A stretch of DNA of 64,000 nucleotides from Cellulomonas sp. KH9 (GCF_900114185.1 NZ_FOSE01000002.1:187909-251908), one strand, 5' to 3'; counted from the stretch's first letter, positions 18,456-27,426 are shown. The notes: generated by a model not told the origin, from the letters alone. Translations and numbers: made by a program.

Positions 18456-18554
18456 GCACCAGTGGTCGGCCCCACGCCCGCCGGAACCCTTTCCGTCCGG
18501 ACCTCGTCCGGTGCGCGGGTGTGCTCGTCCATCGACACGACAGGAAGTACCTCT

Positions 18555-19181
18555 GTGAGCAACGTGACCCGCTCGCGTCGCCAGGTCCGCCTGAGCCGCG
18601 CGCTCGGCCTGGCCCTGACGCCCAAGGCCGTCAAGCACTTCGAGAAGCGCCCCTACCCCCCGGGTGAGCACGGCCGCGCCCGTCGCCGCACCGAGTCGGA
18701 CTACGCGGTGCGGCTGCGCGAGAAGCAGCGTCTGCGCGCGCAGTACGCGCTGCGCGAGAAGCAGCTCGCCAAGGCGTACGAGAACGCCCGCAAGGCCCCG
18801 GGCCTGACCGGTGAGGCCCTCGTCGAGGACCTCGAGACGCGTCTGGACGCCCTGGTGCTGCGCGCCGGGTTCGCCCGCACGATCCTGCAGGCGCGCCAGA
18901 CGGTCACGCACCGTCACGTGCTCGTCGACGGCAAGATCGTGGACCGCCCGTCGTTCCGCGTGAAGGAGGGCCAGACCCTCCAGATCAAGCCGAAGTCGCA
19001 GGCCACGGTGCCGTTCCAGGTCGCCGCCGCCGGTGCCCACCGCGACGTGCTGCCGGCCGTGCCGGGCTACCTCGAGGTCCAGCTCGAGAAGCTCAGCGCC
19101 ACGCTGGTGCGTCGCCCCAAGCGCGCCGAGGTCCCCGTGACGTGCGAGGTCCAGCTGGTCGTCGAGTACTACGCCCGCTGA
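18555..19181 (+). CDS. rpsD: 30S ribosomal protein S4 (cysteine-free form)
   Basis: This 208-residue primary-binding protein of the small subunit nucleates 16S rRNA folding. The N-terminus ([20 protein letters not shown]) and [11 protein letters not shown] are typical of actinobacterial S4. The S4 RNA-binding domain is at about residues 98-160 ([18 protein letters not shown], then [18 protein letters not shown]). No zinc-binding CxxC cluster is present, so this is the zinc-independent form. The GTG start is fixed by an AGGAAG ribosome binding site. As in related actinobacteria, it stands apart from the alpha operon, between rarA and alaS. Confidence 0.97.
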   Translation: MSNVTRSRRQVRLSRALGLALTPKAVKHFEKRPYPPGEHGRARRRTESDYAVRLREKQRLRAQYALREKQLAKAYENARKAPGLTGEALVEDLETRLDALVLRAGFARTILQARQTVTHRHVLVDGKIVDRPSFRVKEGQTLQIKPKSQATVPFQVAAAGAHRDVLPAVPGYLEVQLEKLSATLVRRPKRAEVPVTCEVQLVVEYYAR

Positions 19182-19199
19182 CCCGTTCCTCCCGACGGA

Positions 19200-19230
19200 C
19201 GCCCCGCCGCGCACCTGTGCCGGCGGGGCG
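19200..19230 (+). terminator. Terminator hairpin after rpsD
   Basis: Arms CGCCCCGCCG (19200-19209) and CGGCGGGGCG (19221-19230) pair perfectly, and the loop contains a further GCAC/GTGC pairing. It lies 19 bases after the rpsD stop and is followed only by TTCG. Confidence 0.75.
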
Positions 19231-19288
19231 TTCGCGCGTCCGGACGACGCACGCCCGCGCCGCGCGTGGTGCGGCACCGGCGCGCGGG

Positions 19289-19294
19289 TAGGGT
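19289..19294 (+). promoter_or_regulatory. Candidate -10 of the DUF948 gene, followed by a palindrome
   Basis: TAGGGT fits TAnnnT. The perfect palindrome GTCCGGAACCGGAC (19301-19314) sits at the predicted transcription start and could be an operator or a 5' hairpin. The coding start is at 19343. Confidence 0.4.
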
Positions 19295-19342
19295 GACGTG
19301 GTCCGGAACCGGACGAGGACCCAGGCGTGAGGAGTGTCGGAC

Positions 19343-19711
19343 ATGGTGTCGATCGGTGACGTCGCGGGGCTCATCGCCGCGATCGCGTTCGTGGCTCTCG
19401 TCGGGTTCGTCGCGCGCCCGCTGCTGCGGCTCGCCGACGTGCTGGACGAGACCCGCACCTCCGTCAAGGAGATCACCGACCACGCGCTGCCGGTGCTGGA
19501 CGAGACGGCCCGCGTCGTCGCGTCCTCCGCGACGCAGATCGACAAGGTCGACACCGTCACGACCGCCGCGGCCCAGGTCGGGGAGAACGTCTCCGCCCTG
19601 ACGTCGCTGGTCACGGCGACCGTCGGCGCCCCGCTGCTCAAGGTCGCCGCCTTCTCGTACGGCGTGCGCCGGGCCCTGGCCGGGCTGCGCGCCGGCGGTG
19701 GCGTGCGATGA
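19343..19711 (+). CDS. DUF948 domain-containing membrane protein
   Basis: This 122-residue protein has one N-terminal hydrophobic helix (VAGLIAAIAFVALVGFVARP) followed by an amphipathic, probably coiled-coil region in which Asp, Thr and Val alternate. The features match the small DUF948 family found in Gram-positive bacteria. Its function is not established; an envelope role is the usual guess. The ATG at 19343 is preferred over the GTG at 19334 because the GAGGAG ribosome binding site overlaps the latter. It overlaps the next gene by 4 bases, and the pair precedes alaS, a conserved actinobacterial arrangement. Confidence 0.85.
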   Translation: MVSIGDVAGLIAAIAFVALVGFVARPLLRLADVLDETRTSVKEITDHALPVLDETARVVASSATQIDKVDTVTTAAAQVGENVSALTSLVTATVGAPLLKVAAFSYGVRRALAGLRAGGGVR

Positions 19712-20091
19712 GGCGCCTGTTCTGGGTCGGCGTGGGCGCGGCCCTCACGGTCGTGGTCGTGCGGCAGGGCCGTCGGCTGGTGGCGCACTACGCGCCGCCG
19801 GGATCGACGGACGCCGTCGCGGGGGCCGTGCGCGTGGGCCAGGCGCTGCGCGCCGCCCGCGAGGACTTCCGCAGCGGGGTCGCCGAGCGTGAGGCGGAGC
19901 TCCTGGAGGCGCTCGTCGGCGACGTCGACGTCGACACCGTGCGGGCCAACGCCCCGCGGCACCGCGCCGAGCTGCGCGAGGCGTTCGGCCGCCCGGCCGC
20001 CGGGACCCTGGCCGGCGACCTGAGCGCCCGGGGCTGGGCCGACGAACCCACCACGGACCCCGACGACGACGAGCAGGCCCCGTTCTTCTGA
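19708..20091 (+). CDS. Small hypothetical membrane-anchored protein (DUF6167-like)
   Basis: This 127-residue protein has a short N-terminal hydrophobic segment (LFWVGVGAALTVVVV), a basic patch, then a helical region with many Arg/Glu and an acidic tail ending DDDEQAPFF. Similar small proteins sit next to DUF948 and alaS in Streptomyces and relatives; the family name is recalled, not searched. Function is unknown. The ATG overlaps the DUF948 stop (ATGA), so the two are probably made together. Confidence 0.75.
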   Translation: MRRLFWVGVGAALTVVVVRQGRRLVAHYAPPGSTDAVAGAVRVGQALRAAREDFRSGVAEREAELLEALVGDVDVDTVRANAPRHRAELREAFGRPAAGTLAGDLSARGWADEPTTDPDDDEQAPFF

Positions 20092-20135
20092 GCGTGAGCC
20101 CGCACCACCCGGGCCGTACCCGGCCCACCCGAACC

Positions 20136-20159
20136 GTCCGCCGCCCTCCGGCGGCGGAC
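20136..20159 (+). terminator. Perfect 10-bp hairpin upstream of alaS
   Basis: GTCCGCCGCC (20136-20145) and GGCGGCGGAC (20150-20159) flank a CTCC tetraloop, 19 bases before the alaS ATG. It may end the DUF948 operon or act in the alaS leader. No T-box features are visible. Confidence 0.45.
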
Positions 20160-20178
20160 CGCACCTGACGAGGACGAC

Positions 20179-22872
20179 ATGCGCACCGCCGAGATCCGCC
20201 AGCGCTGGCTCGACTACTTCGCGAGCAAGGACCACGCCATCGCGCCGTCCGTGCCGCTCATCTCCCCGGATCCGTCGATCCTCTTCACGATCGCCGGCAT
20301 GGTGCCGTTCATCCCGTACATCCTCGGCACGCAGGACGCGCCCTGGCCCCGGGTCGCGAGCGTGCAGAAGTGCATCCGCACGAACGACATCGAGAACGTC
20401 GGCCGCACCACGCGGCACGGCACGTTCTTCCAGATGATGGGGAACTTCTCGTTCGGCGACTACTTCAAGACCGGTGCCATCGAGCTGGCCTGGGAGTTCC
20501 TCACGGCCCCCCAGGAGTCCGGGGGTCTCGGGCTCGACGGCGACCGGCTGTGGGTGACGATCTGGAACGAGGACGCCGAGTCCGCGGACGCGCTGGTGCG
20601 CGTCGGCGTCGACCAGCGTCACATCGTGCGGCTCCCGCGCGAGGAGATCTTCTGGGACACCGGCCAGCCCGGCCCCGCCGGTCCCTGCGCGGAGTGGCAC
20701 TACGACCGCGGCCCGGAGTTCGGTCCCGAGGCGGAGGGCGGCACGGTCGACCCCGGCGGCGACCGGTACCTCGAGATCTGGAACCTGGTCTTCGACCAGT
20801 TCGTGCGCGGCGAGGGGCGGGGCAAGGACTACCCGCTGCTGGGCGAGCTCGAGCGCAAGGCGATCGACACCGGCGCGGGCCTCGAGCGCATCGCGTACCT
20901 GCTGCAGGGCAAGAACAACCTGTACGAGACCGACGAGGTCTTCCCGGTCATCCAGCGCGCGGCCGAGCTGACGGGCCGGCGCTACGGCGCGGGCGGCGAG
21001 GACGACGTGCGGCTGCGCGTGATCGGCGACCACGTGCGCTCGTCGCTCATGCTCATCGGCGACGGCGTCTCGCCGTCCAACGAGGGACGTGGCTACGTGC
21101 TGCGCCGGCTCGTGCGCCGCACGGTGCGCTCCATGCGTCTGCTCGGCGTCGAGGAGGCCGCGCTGCCCGAGCTGCTGCCGATCAGCCGCGACCTGATGAG
21201 CGCGTCGTACCCGGAGGTCGCGCGGGACTTCGACCGCATCGCGCAGATCGCGTACGGCGAGGAGGACGCGTTCCTCCGCACGCTGACGGCCGGCACGACG
21301 ATCTTCGAGGGCGCCGTCACCAAGGCGAAGGCGTCCGGCGGCCAGGGCGGCGTCGTGCTGACCGGTGAGCAGGCGTTCGCGCTGCACGACACCTACGGCT
21401 TCCCGATCGACCTGACGCTGGAGATGGCGGCCGAGCACGGCGTCAGCGTCGACGAGCAGGCGTTCCGCACCCTGATGCAGGCGCAGCGCGAGCGTGCCCG
21501 CGCGGACGCGCTGGCCAAGAAGACCGGCCACGCCGACACCAGCGCGTACCAGCAGCTGCACCAGGCGCTGAGCAGCGAGAACGGCGGCCCGGTCACGTTC
21601 GTCGGGTACACCGACACCACGGCCCAGGCCAGGGTCGTCGGTCTGCTCGTCGACGGGGTGCCCGCGCCGGCGGCCACCGCGCCCGCGCACGTCCAGGTCG
21701 TGCTCGACGTCACGCCGTTCTACGCCGAAGCGGGCGGTCAGCTCGCCGACACCGGCACGATCAGCCTCGAGGGCGGCGGCATCGTCGAGGTCGACGACGT
21801 GCAGGCGCCGATCAAGGGCCTGTCGGTGCACCACGGGCGGCTCGTCGACGGCACGCTCACGCTCGGCGACGCCGGCACCGCCACGATCGACACCGCGCGT
21901 CGGCGTGCGATCGCGCGCGCCCACACCGCGACGCACATGGTCCACAAGGCGCTGCGCGAGGAGCTGGGCGACACCGCGACGCAGGCCGGGTCCGAGAACG
22001 CGCCGAGCCGGCTGCGGTTCGACTTCCGCTCCGGCTCCGGTGTGCCCGGCTCGTCGCTGTCCCAGATCGAGGGGCGCGTCAACGAGCGGCTGCAGGACGA
22101 CCTCGAGGTGACCGACCGCGTCATGGCGATCGACGAGGCGCGCGCCCTGGGTGCGATGGCGCTGTTCGGCGAGAAGTACGGCAACGAGGTCCGGGTCGTG
22201 TCGATCGGCGGGGACTGGTCGCGCGAGCTGTGCGCCGGCACCCACGTGCGCCGGTCCGGCGAGCTCGGCCTGGTGACGCTCCTGGGGGAGTCGTCCATCG
22301 GGTCCGGCGTGCGGCGCGTCGACGCCCTCGTCGGCGACTCCGCCTACGGGTACCAGGCCAAGGAGCGCGCCCTGGTCAGCCAGCTCTCCGGGCTGCTCGG
22401 GGCGCGCCCCGACGAGCTCGGGGACCGCGTGTCGTCCCTGCTGACGCGGGTGCGCGAGTCCGAGAAGCAGCTGGCCGCGTTGCGCCAGGCACAGCTCCTC
22501 GCGGCCGCCGGAACGCTCGCGGCGGGTGCGACGCAGGTCGGCACCGCGCTCGTCGTCGCCCACGACGCGGGCGAGGTCGCCGCACCCGACGACCTGCGCA
22601 CGCTGGCGCTCGACGTGCGGGGCCGCCTCGGTGAGGCGTCGCCCGCGGTCGTGGCCGTCGGCGGCGTCGCGAAGGGCCGTCCCGTGGTCGTCGTCGCGAC
22701 GAACGCCGCGGCGCGCGAGGCGGGCCACCGTGCCGGTGTGCTGGTGCGGACCGCATCCGGCGTGCTCGGTGGCGGGGGCGGCGGCAAGGACGACGTGGCG
22801 CAGGGCGGCGGCACCGACGCCGGCCGGCTGACCGAGGCGCTCGAGGGCGTCGTCGCGGCGGTCCGGGGCTGA
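20179..22872 (+). CDS. alaS: Alanine--tRNA ligase
   Basis: This 897-residue AlaRS is of normal length. The N-terminal class II catalytic domain starts RTAEIRQRWLDYF and shows the GNFSFGDYFK and DTGAGLERIAYLLQGKNN stretches. The editing domain that clears Ser- and Gly-tRNA-Ala has HTATHMVHKAL near residue 580 and CAGTHVRRSGELG near residue 685. The C-Ala oligomerisation domain follows, with a Gly-rich GGGGGGKDD-like end. The ATG has a GAGGAC ribosome binding site. The next gene, ruvX, starts 4 bases after the stop, so alaS-ruvX-mltG-aroE form one transcription unit. Confidence 0.97.
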   Translation: MRTAEIRQRWLDYFASKDHAIAPSVPLISPDPSILFTIAGMVPFIPYILGTQDAPWPRVASVQKCIRTNDIENVGRTTRHGTFFQMMGNFSFGDYFKTGAIELAWEFLTAPQESGGLGLDGDRLWVTIWNEDAESADALVRVGVDQRHIVRLPREEIFWDTGQPGPAGPCAEWHYDRGPEFGPEAEGGTVDPGGDRYLEIWNLVFDQFVRGEGRGKDYPLLGELERKAIDTGAGLERIAYLLQGKNNLYETDEVFPVIQRAAELTGRRYGAGGEDDVRLRVIGDHVRSSLMLIGDGVSPSNEGRGYVLRRLVRRTVRSMRLLGVEEAALPELLPISRDLMSASYPEVARDFDRIAQIAYGEEDAFLRTLTAGTTIFEGAVTKAKASGGQGGVVLTGEQAFALHDTYGFPIDLTLEMAAEHGVSVDEQAFRTLMQAQRERARADALAKKTGHADTSAYQQLHQALSSENGGPVTFVGYTDTTAQARVVGLLVDGVPAPAATAPAHVQVVLDVTPFYAEAGGQLADTGTISLEGGGIVEVDDVQAPIKGLSVHHGRLVDGTLTLGDAGTATIDTARRRAIARAHTATHMVHKALREELGDTATQAGSENAPSRLRFDFRSGSGVPGSSLSQIEGRVNERLQDDLEVTDRVMAIDEARALGAMALFGEKYGNEVRVVSIGGDWSRELCAGTHVRRSGELGLVTLLGESSIGSGVRRVDALVGDSAYGYQAKERALVSQLSGLLGARPDELGDRVSSLLTRVRESEKQLAALRQAQLLAAAGTLAAGATQVGTALVVAHDAGEVAAPDDLRTLALDVRGRLGEASPAVVAVGGVAKGRPVVVVATNAAAREAGHRAGVLVRTASGVLGGGGGGKDDVAQGGGTDAGRLTEALEGVVAAVRG

Positions 22873-22876
22873 CGTC

Positions 22877-23443
22877 GTGCCGAGCGACCGGGGTGACCTC
22901 GATGCCGTGACGCGTGCCGTGCGGCTCGCGGTGGACGTCGGGTCCGTGCGCGTCGGGGTCGCGACGAGCGACCCCGACGGCACGCTCGCGACCCCGGTCG
23001 CGACGCTCGCGCGTGCCGCCGGCAAGCCCGCCTCGACGGCCGCGGACGTCGCCGCGATCGCGCAGGAGGCGCGCGAACGGGGTGCCGATGTCGTGTACGT
23101 CGGGCTCCCGCGGCACCTCTCCGGCGCCGAGGGGTCGTCGGCGGGCCTCGCGCGCGCGTACGCTGTCGCACTGGCGCACGCGGTCGGCCCTGTCCAGGTC
23201 CGGCTCGTGGATGAGCGGATGAGCACGGTGACCGCACATCACGCGCTTCAGGCGGCCGGCCGATCCGGACGCCGCCACCGGCAGGTCGTCGACCAGGCGG
23301 CCGCGGTGGTGATCCTGCAGCACGCGCTGGACACGGAGAGATCCACGGGCCGTCGGCCCGGGGAACGGGTCGAGGTGGACCCCGGCCGATCCGCAACGGC
23401 GCGCCGGGGGGTTGTGGGCGACGGCACGACGACTGTGGAGTGA
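22877..23443 (+). CDS. ruvX: Putative pre-16S rRNA nuclease / Holliday junction resolvase-like YqgF
   Basis: This 188-residue protein has the RNase H-like fold of the YqgF/RuvX family: RLAVDVGSVRVGVATSDPDG with the first catalytic Asp, then VVYVGLPRHLSGAEGSSA, and VRLVDERMSTVTAHHAL with a second acidic pair. YqgF matures the 5' end of 16S rRNA in E. coli, and a Holliday junction role was proposed earlier. About 40 extra C-terminal residues, rich in Arg and Gly, extend past the usual domain end. It begins with GTG 4 bases after alaS and is followed closely by mltG. Confidence 0.92.
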   Translation: MPSDRGDLDAVTRAVRLAVDVGSVRVGVATSDPDGTLATPVATLARAAGKPASTAADVAAIAQEARERGADVVYVGLPRHLSGAEGSSAGLARAYAVALAHAVGPVQVRLVDERMSTVTAHHALQAAGRSGRRHRQVVDQAAAVVILQHALDTERSTGRRPGERVEVDPGRSATARRGVVGDGTTTVE

Positions 23444-23450
23444 CGCGCAG

Positions 23451-24665
23451 GTGAGCAACCAGACGGAGTGGTGGGCCCCGGTGAAGTCGGACGAGAGCGT
23501 GACGCAGCTGTTCGGCGGTGAGCGGTCGGCCGGTGCGCCCGGTGCGCCCGAGCCGCGTCGACGCTCGCGCGCGTCCGGCCGCAAGCGCGAGGAGCGCCTG
23601 CGCAAGCAGCGGCGCCGCCGCACGATCTCCGTGCTGGTGGTCGCGCTGATCCTCGTCGCCGGCGCCGGCTACGTCGTCTACTCGCTCATGGGCGGGTCGC
23701 TGTTCGGCGGCTCCGCGCAGTCCAAGGAGGTCACGGACTACCCGGGGCCCGGCCGGCCGGGTGCGCCGACGGTCGTCATCAACGCCGGCGACTCCGGTGC
23801 AGCCATCGCCACGACGCTGTACTCCGCCGGCATCGTGGCGTCCGAGGGGGCGTTCCGCGAGGCGTTCGACAACAACCCGGACGCCGCAGGGATCCAGCCC
23901 GGGTCGTACCAGCTGCTGCTGGAGATGAAGGCCGAGGACGCGGTACGCGCCCTGCTCGACCCGAAGAGCCGGGTCTCGATGAAGGTGACGATCCCCGAGG
24001 GGTTCTCCGCCGAGGACATCTACACCCGCATCAACAAGGTCACGCTCATCCCGGTCGAGGAGCTGCGCGCCGCGGCCGAGGGCGACCCCGCCGCGATCGG
24101 CCTGCCGGCCGAGGCCGGTGGCAAGATCGAGGGCTGGTTGTTCCCGTCGACGTACCAGGTCGAGCCGAACACGTCCGCCGCGGCCGTGCTCGCGCCGATG
24201 GTCGCCAAGACTGTCGAGACGCTCACCGCCAAGGGTGTCCCGCAGGACCAGTGGCAGGCCGTCCTGACGAAGGCGTCGCTCGTGGAGCGCGAGGCCAAGA
24301 TGCACGAGGACCGGCCGATCATGGCCCGCGCCATCGAGAACCGTCTGGACCGCGGCATGACGCTCGACATCGACGCGTCCGTCGCCTACGGGCTGGGCAT
24401 CTCCGGCACGCAGCTCACGCGGGAGAACACCCAGGACCCGTCCAACCCGTACAACACCTACAAGCACCTGGGTCTGCCGCCGACGCCGATCGCCTCCCCG
24501 GGGGCCGTGTCGATCGACGCCGTGCTGAGCCCCGCGCCCGGCAACTGGGTGTTCTGGGTCGCGATCGACCTCGAGACCGGTGAGACCCGGTTCGCCGAGA
24601 CGTACGACGAGCACCAGGAGAACGTCGCGCTGCTGCGCCAGTGGCAGGCGGAGCACTCCGGGTGA
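23451..24665 (+). CDS. mltG: Endolytic murein transglycosylase MltG
   Basis: This 404-residue membrane protein of the YceG/MltG family cleaves nascent peptidoglycan strands to end glycan synthesis. A basic cytoplasmic N-terminus (RRSRASGRKREERLRKQRRR) precedes one membrane helix at about residues 63-82. The extracytoplasmic part has a LysM-like region and the catalytic domain, with the active-site glutamate in SLVEREAKMHEDRP and the conserved YNTYKHLGLPPTPIASPG. The GTG at 23451 is chosen because the conserved N-terminus begins there. It overlaps aroE by 4 bases. Confidence 0.95.
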   Translation: MSNQTEWWAPVKSDESVTQLFGGERSAGAPGAPEPRRRSRASGRKREERLRKQRRRRTISVLVVALILVAGAGYVVYSLMGGSLFGGSAQSKEVTDYPGPGRPGAPTVVINAGDSGAAIATTLYSAGIVASEGAFREAFDNNPDAAGIQPGSYQLLLEMKAEDAVRALLDPKSRVSMKVTIPEGFSAEDIYTRINKVTLIPVEELRAAAEGDPAAIGLPAEAGGKIEGWLFPSTYQVEPNTSAAAVLAPMVAKTVETLTAKGVPQDQWQAVLTKASLVEREAKMHEDRPIMARAIENRLDRGMTLDIDASVAYGLGISGTQLTRENTQDPSNPYNTYKHLGLPPTPIASPGAVSIDAVLSPAPGNWVFWVAIDLETGETRFAETYDEHQENVALLRQWQAEHSG

Positions 24666-25510
24666 CGACCGCCGCACGTCGCGCCGCGGTGCTGGGGCAC
24701 CCCGTGGCGCACTCGCTGTCGCCCGTGCTGCACCGCGCCGCGTACACCGCGCTGGGGCTCGACGGCTGGCGCTACGACGCCGTCGACGTGACGCAGGACG
24801 CGCTGCCCGCGCTGCTCGCGGACCTCGACGACACGTGGGCGGGGCTCAGCCTCACCATGCCGCTGAAGCAGACCGTGATCCCGCTGCTCGACCACGTCGA
24901 GCCGCTCGCGGAGGTCGTGGGCGCCGTCAACACGGTGCTGCCGCAGGGCTCCGGTGCCGGGTGCATGCTCACGGGGGCCAACACCGACGTGCACGGGATC
25001 GTCGCGGCGCTGGGGGAGGCCGGGGTCACCGGGGGAGTGTCCTCGGCGGCCGTCGTCGGGGCGGGCGCCACCGCGTCCTCCACCCTGGCCGCGTTGGCCC
25101 AGCTCGGCTGCCCCACGCCGCGCGTGTACGTCCGGTCCCAGGCCCGCGCCGGGGCCCTGTTGCGTGCTGCGCACCGCATGGGCGTCGAGCCCCGGCTGTG
25201 CCGGTTGGACGACGCGGCGGGGGAGGTCGGGCGCCGCGACGTGGTCGTGAGCACGCTGCCCGCGCACGCGGCCGACCCGCTCGCGGCGGCGTTGCCCGGG
25301 TCCGTCCGCGGTGCGCTGCTCGACGTCTGCTACGACCCGCGCCCCACGGCGCTGTCCGCGGCGTGGGCCGCGCGCGGCGGGCGCGTGGTGGGCGGGGAGC
25401 GGATGCTGCTGCACCAGGCGGCGGAGCAGGTGCGGCTCATGACCGGGCGCACGGCGCCGCTGGCGGCGATGGACGCCGCGCTGACGGGCGCGCTCGCACC
25501 CGTCGGCTGA
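24662..25510 (+). CDS. aroE: Shikimate dehydrogenase (NADP+)
   Basis: This 282-residue enzyme reduces 3-dehydroshikimate to shikimate in aromatic amino acid synthesis. The N-terminal substrate site shows VLGHPVAHSLSPVLHRAAY and SLTMPLKQTV with the catalytic Lys. The NADP-binding Rossmann motif is VVGAGATASS, and DVCYDPRPTALS lies near the end. The GTG overlaps the mltG stop. In many actinobacteria aroE is followed by aroC, aroK and aroB; here a pilus cluster of about 12.6 kb lies between. A strong hairpin follows the stop. Confidence 0.95.
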   Translation: MTTAARRAAVLGHPVAHSLSPVLHRAAYTALGLDGWRYDAVDVTQDALPALLADLDDTWAGLSLTMPLKQTVIPLLDHVEPLAEVVGAVNTVLPQGSGAGCMLTGANTDVHGIVAALGEAGVTGGVSSAAVVGAGATASSTLAALAQLGCPTPRVYVRSQARAGALLRAAHRMGVEPRLCRLDDAAGEVGRRDVVVSTLPAHAADPLAAALPGSVRGALLDVCYDPRPTALSAAWAARGGRVVGGERMLLHQAAEQVRLMTGRTAPLAAMDAALTGALAPVG

Positions 25511-25528
25511 CGTCACCCGCACGCGCGA

Positions 25529-25565
25529 CCCACGGGCGTGCTCCGCGGCACGGGTGGCCCGTGGG
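25529..25565 (+). terminator. Two-tier hairpin between aroE and pilB
   Basis: CCCACGGGC (25529-25537) and GCCCGTGGG (25557-25565) pair perfectly. Between them GTGC/GCAC (25538-25551) forms an inner stem. It lies 18 bases after aroE and separates the alaS-aroE unit from the pilus genes. Confidence 0.6.
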
Positions 25566-25639
25566 GCTTCAGACGTGCCGACGCGCTGCCGATGCCGTCC
25601 GAGGGGTCCACCGGGGCCCCCGGACGAGGAGGCGTGCGC

Positions 25640-27313
25640 GTGAAGCAGCTCGGGGAGATCCTGCTGACCCAGGGCCTGGTGACGGAGGCGCAGCTGCTGG
25701 CCGCGCTGGACGAGCAGACCGCGATGGGCACGTCCCTGGGACGCACGCTCGTCGAGCTGGGCATCCTCACCGAGGCCCAGCTGGTCCAGGCGCTGGCCGC
25801 GCAGGTCGGGATGGAGTTCGTCGACCTGGACGAGTACCCGGTGGACCGCAACGCGGTCGCGCTGGTGTCCGAGAGCGTCTGCCGGCGTCACGCCGTGCTG
25901 CCCGTCGCCCTGCGTGGTGGCGCCCTGGTGCTCGCGACCGCCGACCCCGGCAACGTCGTCGCGGTCGACGACGTGCGGACACTGTCCGGCCTGCACGTGG
26001 TTCCCGTCGTTGCGACCTACGACAATGTCCTGCGCGCGATCGACCGGTTCTGCCGTGCCGACGGCGAGATGGAGCACCTCTCGTCGGCGTTCGTCGAGGA
26101 GGCAGCCGAGCCGGAGACCGACGTCAGCCGCATCGGCGACGTGGTCGACGACGACGCGCCGATCGTCCGCTACGTCAACCTCCTGGTGACGCAGGCCATC
26201 ACCGACCGCGCGTCCGACATCCACATCGAGCCCAGCGAGCACGACCTGCGGGTGCGGTACCGGATCGACGGTGTCCTGCACGAGACGCAGCGCTCGCCCA
26301 AGAACATCACCGGCGGCGTCGTCAGCCGCGTGAAGATCATGAGCGACATCGACATCGCGGAGAAGCGCAAGCCGCAGGACGGGCGCATGTCCGTCACCCA
26401 CAACGGGCGCAAGATCGACCTGCGCGTGGCGACACTGCCGACGGTGTGGGGCGAGAAGATCGTCATGCGCATCCTCGACAACTCCACCGCGAGCCTCGAC
26501 CTGCGCGACCTGTCGTTCCTCGAGCACAACTACGAGACGTACCGCGAGTCGTACACGAAGCCCTACGGGATGATCCTCGTGACCGGACCCACGGGGTCGG
26601 GCAAGTCCACGACGCTCTACGCGACGCTGAACGCGGTGTCGAAGCCCGAGATCAACGTCATCACGGTCGAGGACCCGGTCGAGTACCGGCTCCCGGGCAT
26701 CAACCAGGTGCAGGTCAATCCCAAGGCCGGTCTGACGTTCGCCGCCGCCCTGCGCTCGATCCTCCGGTCCGACCCCGACGTGGTGCTGCTCGGTGAGATC
26801 CGCGACCACGAGACCGCGCAGATCGCCATCGAGGCGTCGTTGACGGGCCACCTCGTGCTCTCGACGTTGCACACGAACGACGCCCCGTCGGCCGTGACAC
26901 GCCTGACGGAGATGGGCATCGAGCCGTTCCTGGTCGGATCGGCCCTCGACTGCGTGGTCGCGCAGCGGCTCGCGCGCCGGCTGTGCACGAAGTGCAAGGA
27001 ACCGTACGAACCGACGCCCGTCGAGCTCGAGGCCGCGCAGTTCCCGTGGGTGCCGGGGGAGCCGTTGCCCCAGCTGTACCGGCCGACCGGGTGCTCAGCG
27101 TGCTCGCGCACCGGGTACAAGGGGCGGCTGGCGCTGCACGAGGTGATGCGGGTCACCGAGGACATCGAGCGCCACGCCGTCGCCCACTCGTCATCGGCCG
27201 ACATCGGCGCTACGGCCGTCAAGCAGGGGATGCGCCGGCTGCGCGAGGACGGGTGGTACAAGGTCGCCGACGGCCTGACGTCGATCGAGGAGATCCTGCG
27301 CGTCGTCGCGTGA
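25640..27313 (+). CDS. pilB: Type IV pilus assembly ATPase PilB with MshEN domain
   Basis: This 557-residue hexameric ATPase powers pilus extension from the cytoplasmic side of the platform. The N-terminus holds two 24-residue MshEN motifs (residues 3-26 and 32-55, each LGxxL...G...AQL..AL..Q) separated by exactly 5 residues, the arrangement known to bind c-di-GMP in MshE. The C-terminal domain has Walker A GPTGSGKST at about 316-324, Asp/His boxes (DPDVVLLGEIRDHETAQIA), and a zinc site CTKC...CSAC near residues 453-492 typical of PilB/GspE. The start is the GTG at 25640, spaced correctly from GAGGAGG at 25626-25632. It is the first gene of the pilus cluster. Confidence 0.95.
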   Translation: MKQLGEILLTQGLVTEAQLLAALDEQTAMGTSLGRTLVELGILTEAQLVQALAAQVGMEFVDLDEYPVDRNAVALVSESVCRRHAVLPVALRGGALVLATADPGNVVAVDDVRTLSGLHVVPVVATYDNVLRAIDRFCRADGEMEHLSSAFVEEAAEPETDVSRIGDVVDDDAPIVRYVNLLVTQAITDRASDIHIEPSEHDLRVRYRIDGVLHETQRSPKNITGGVVSRVKIMSDIDIAEKRKPQDGRMSVTHNGRKIDLRVATLPTVWGEKIVMRILDNSTASLDLRDLSFLEHNYETYRESYTKPYGMILVTGPTGSGKSTTLYATLNAVSKPEINVITVEDPVEYRLPGINQVQVNPKAGLTFAAALRSILRSDPDVVLLGEIRDHETAQIAIEASLTGHLVLSTLHTNDAPSAVTRLTEMGIEPFLVGSALDCVVAQRLARRLCTKCKEPYEPTPVELEAAQFPWVPGEPLPQLYRPTGCSACSRTGYKGRLALHEVMRVTEDIERHAVAHSSSADIGATAVKQGMRRLREDGWYKVADGLTSIEEILRVVA

Positions 27314-27426
27314 CGTGCGTCTGCGACGCACGAGAACTCAAGTCACGCGGTGCCCGGGCCGATGGTGTTGGCGGGCCCGCATGGCGTGCGGGCGCCGGTG
27401 CGTGAACCCCCTGGGAGGCAGACGAC

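Noticed and set aside
20092..20178. T-box leader before alaS
   Set aside because: Only GC hairpins are present; no specifier loop or conserved T-box sequence, and the gap is too short.
19093..23226. Antisense open frame of over 1300 codons opposite alaS and neighbours
   Set aside because: Composition artefact; alaS motifs on the plus strand are unambiguous.
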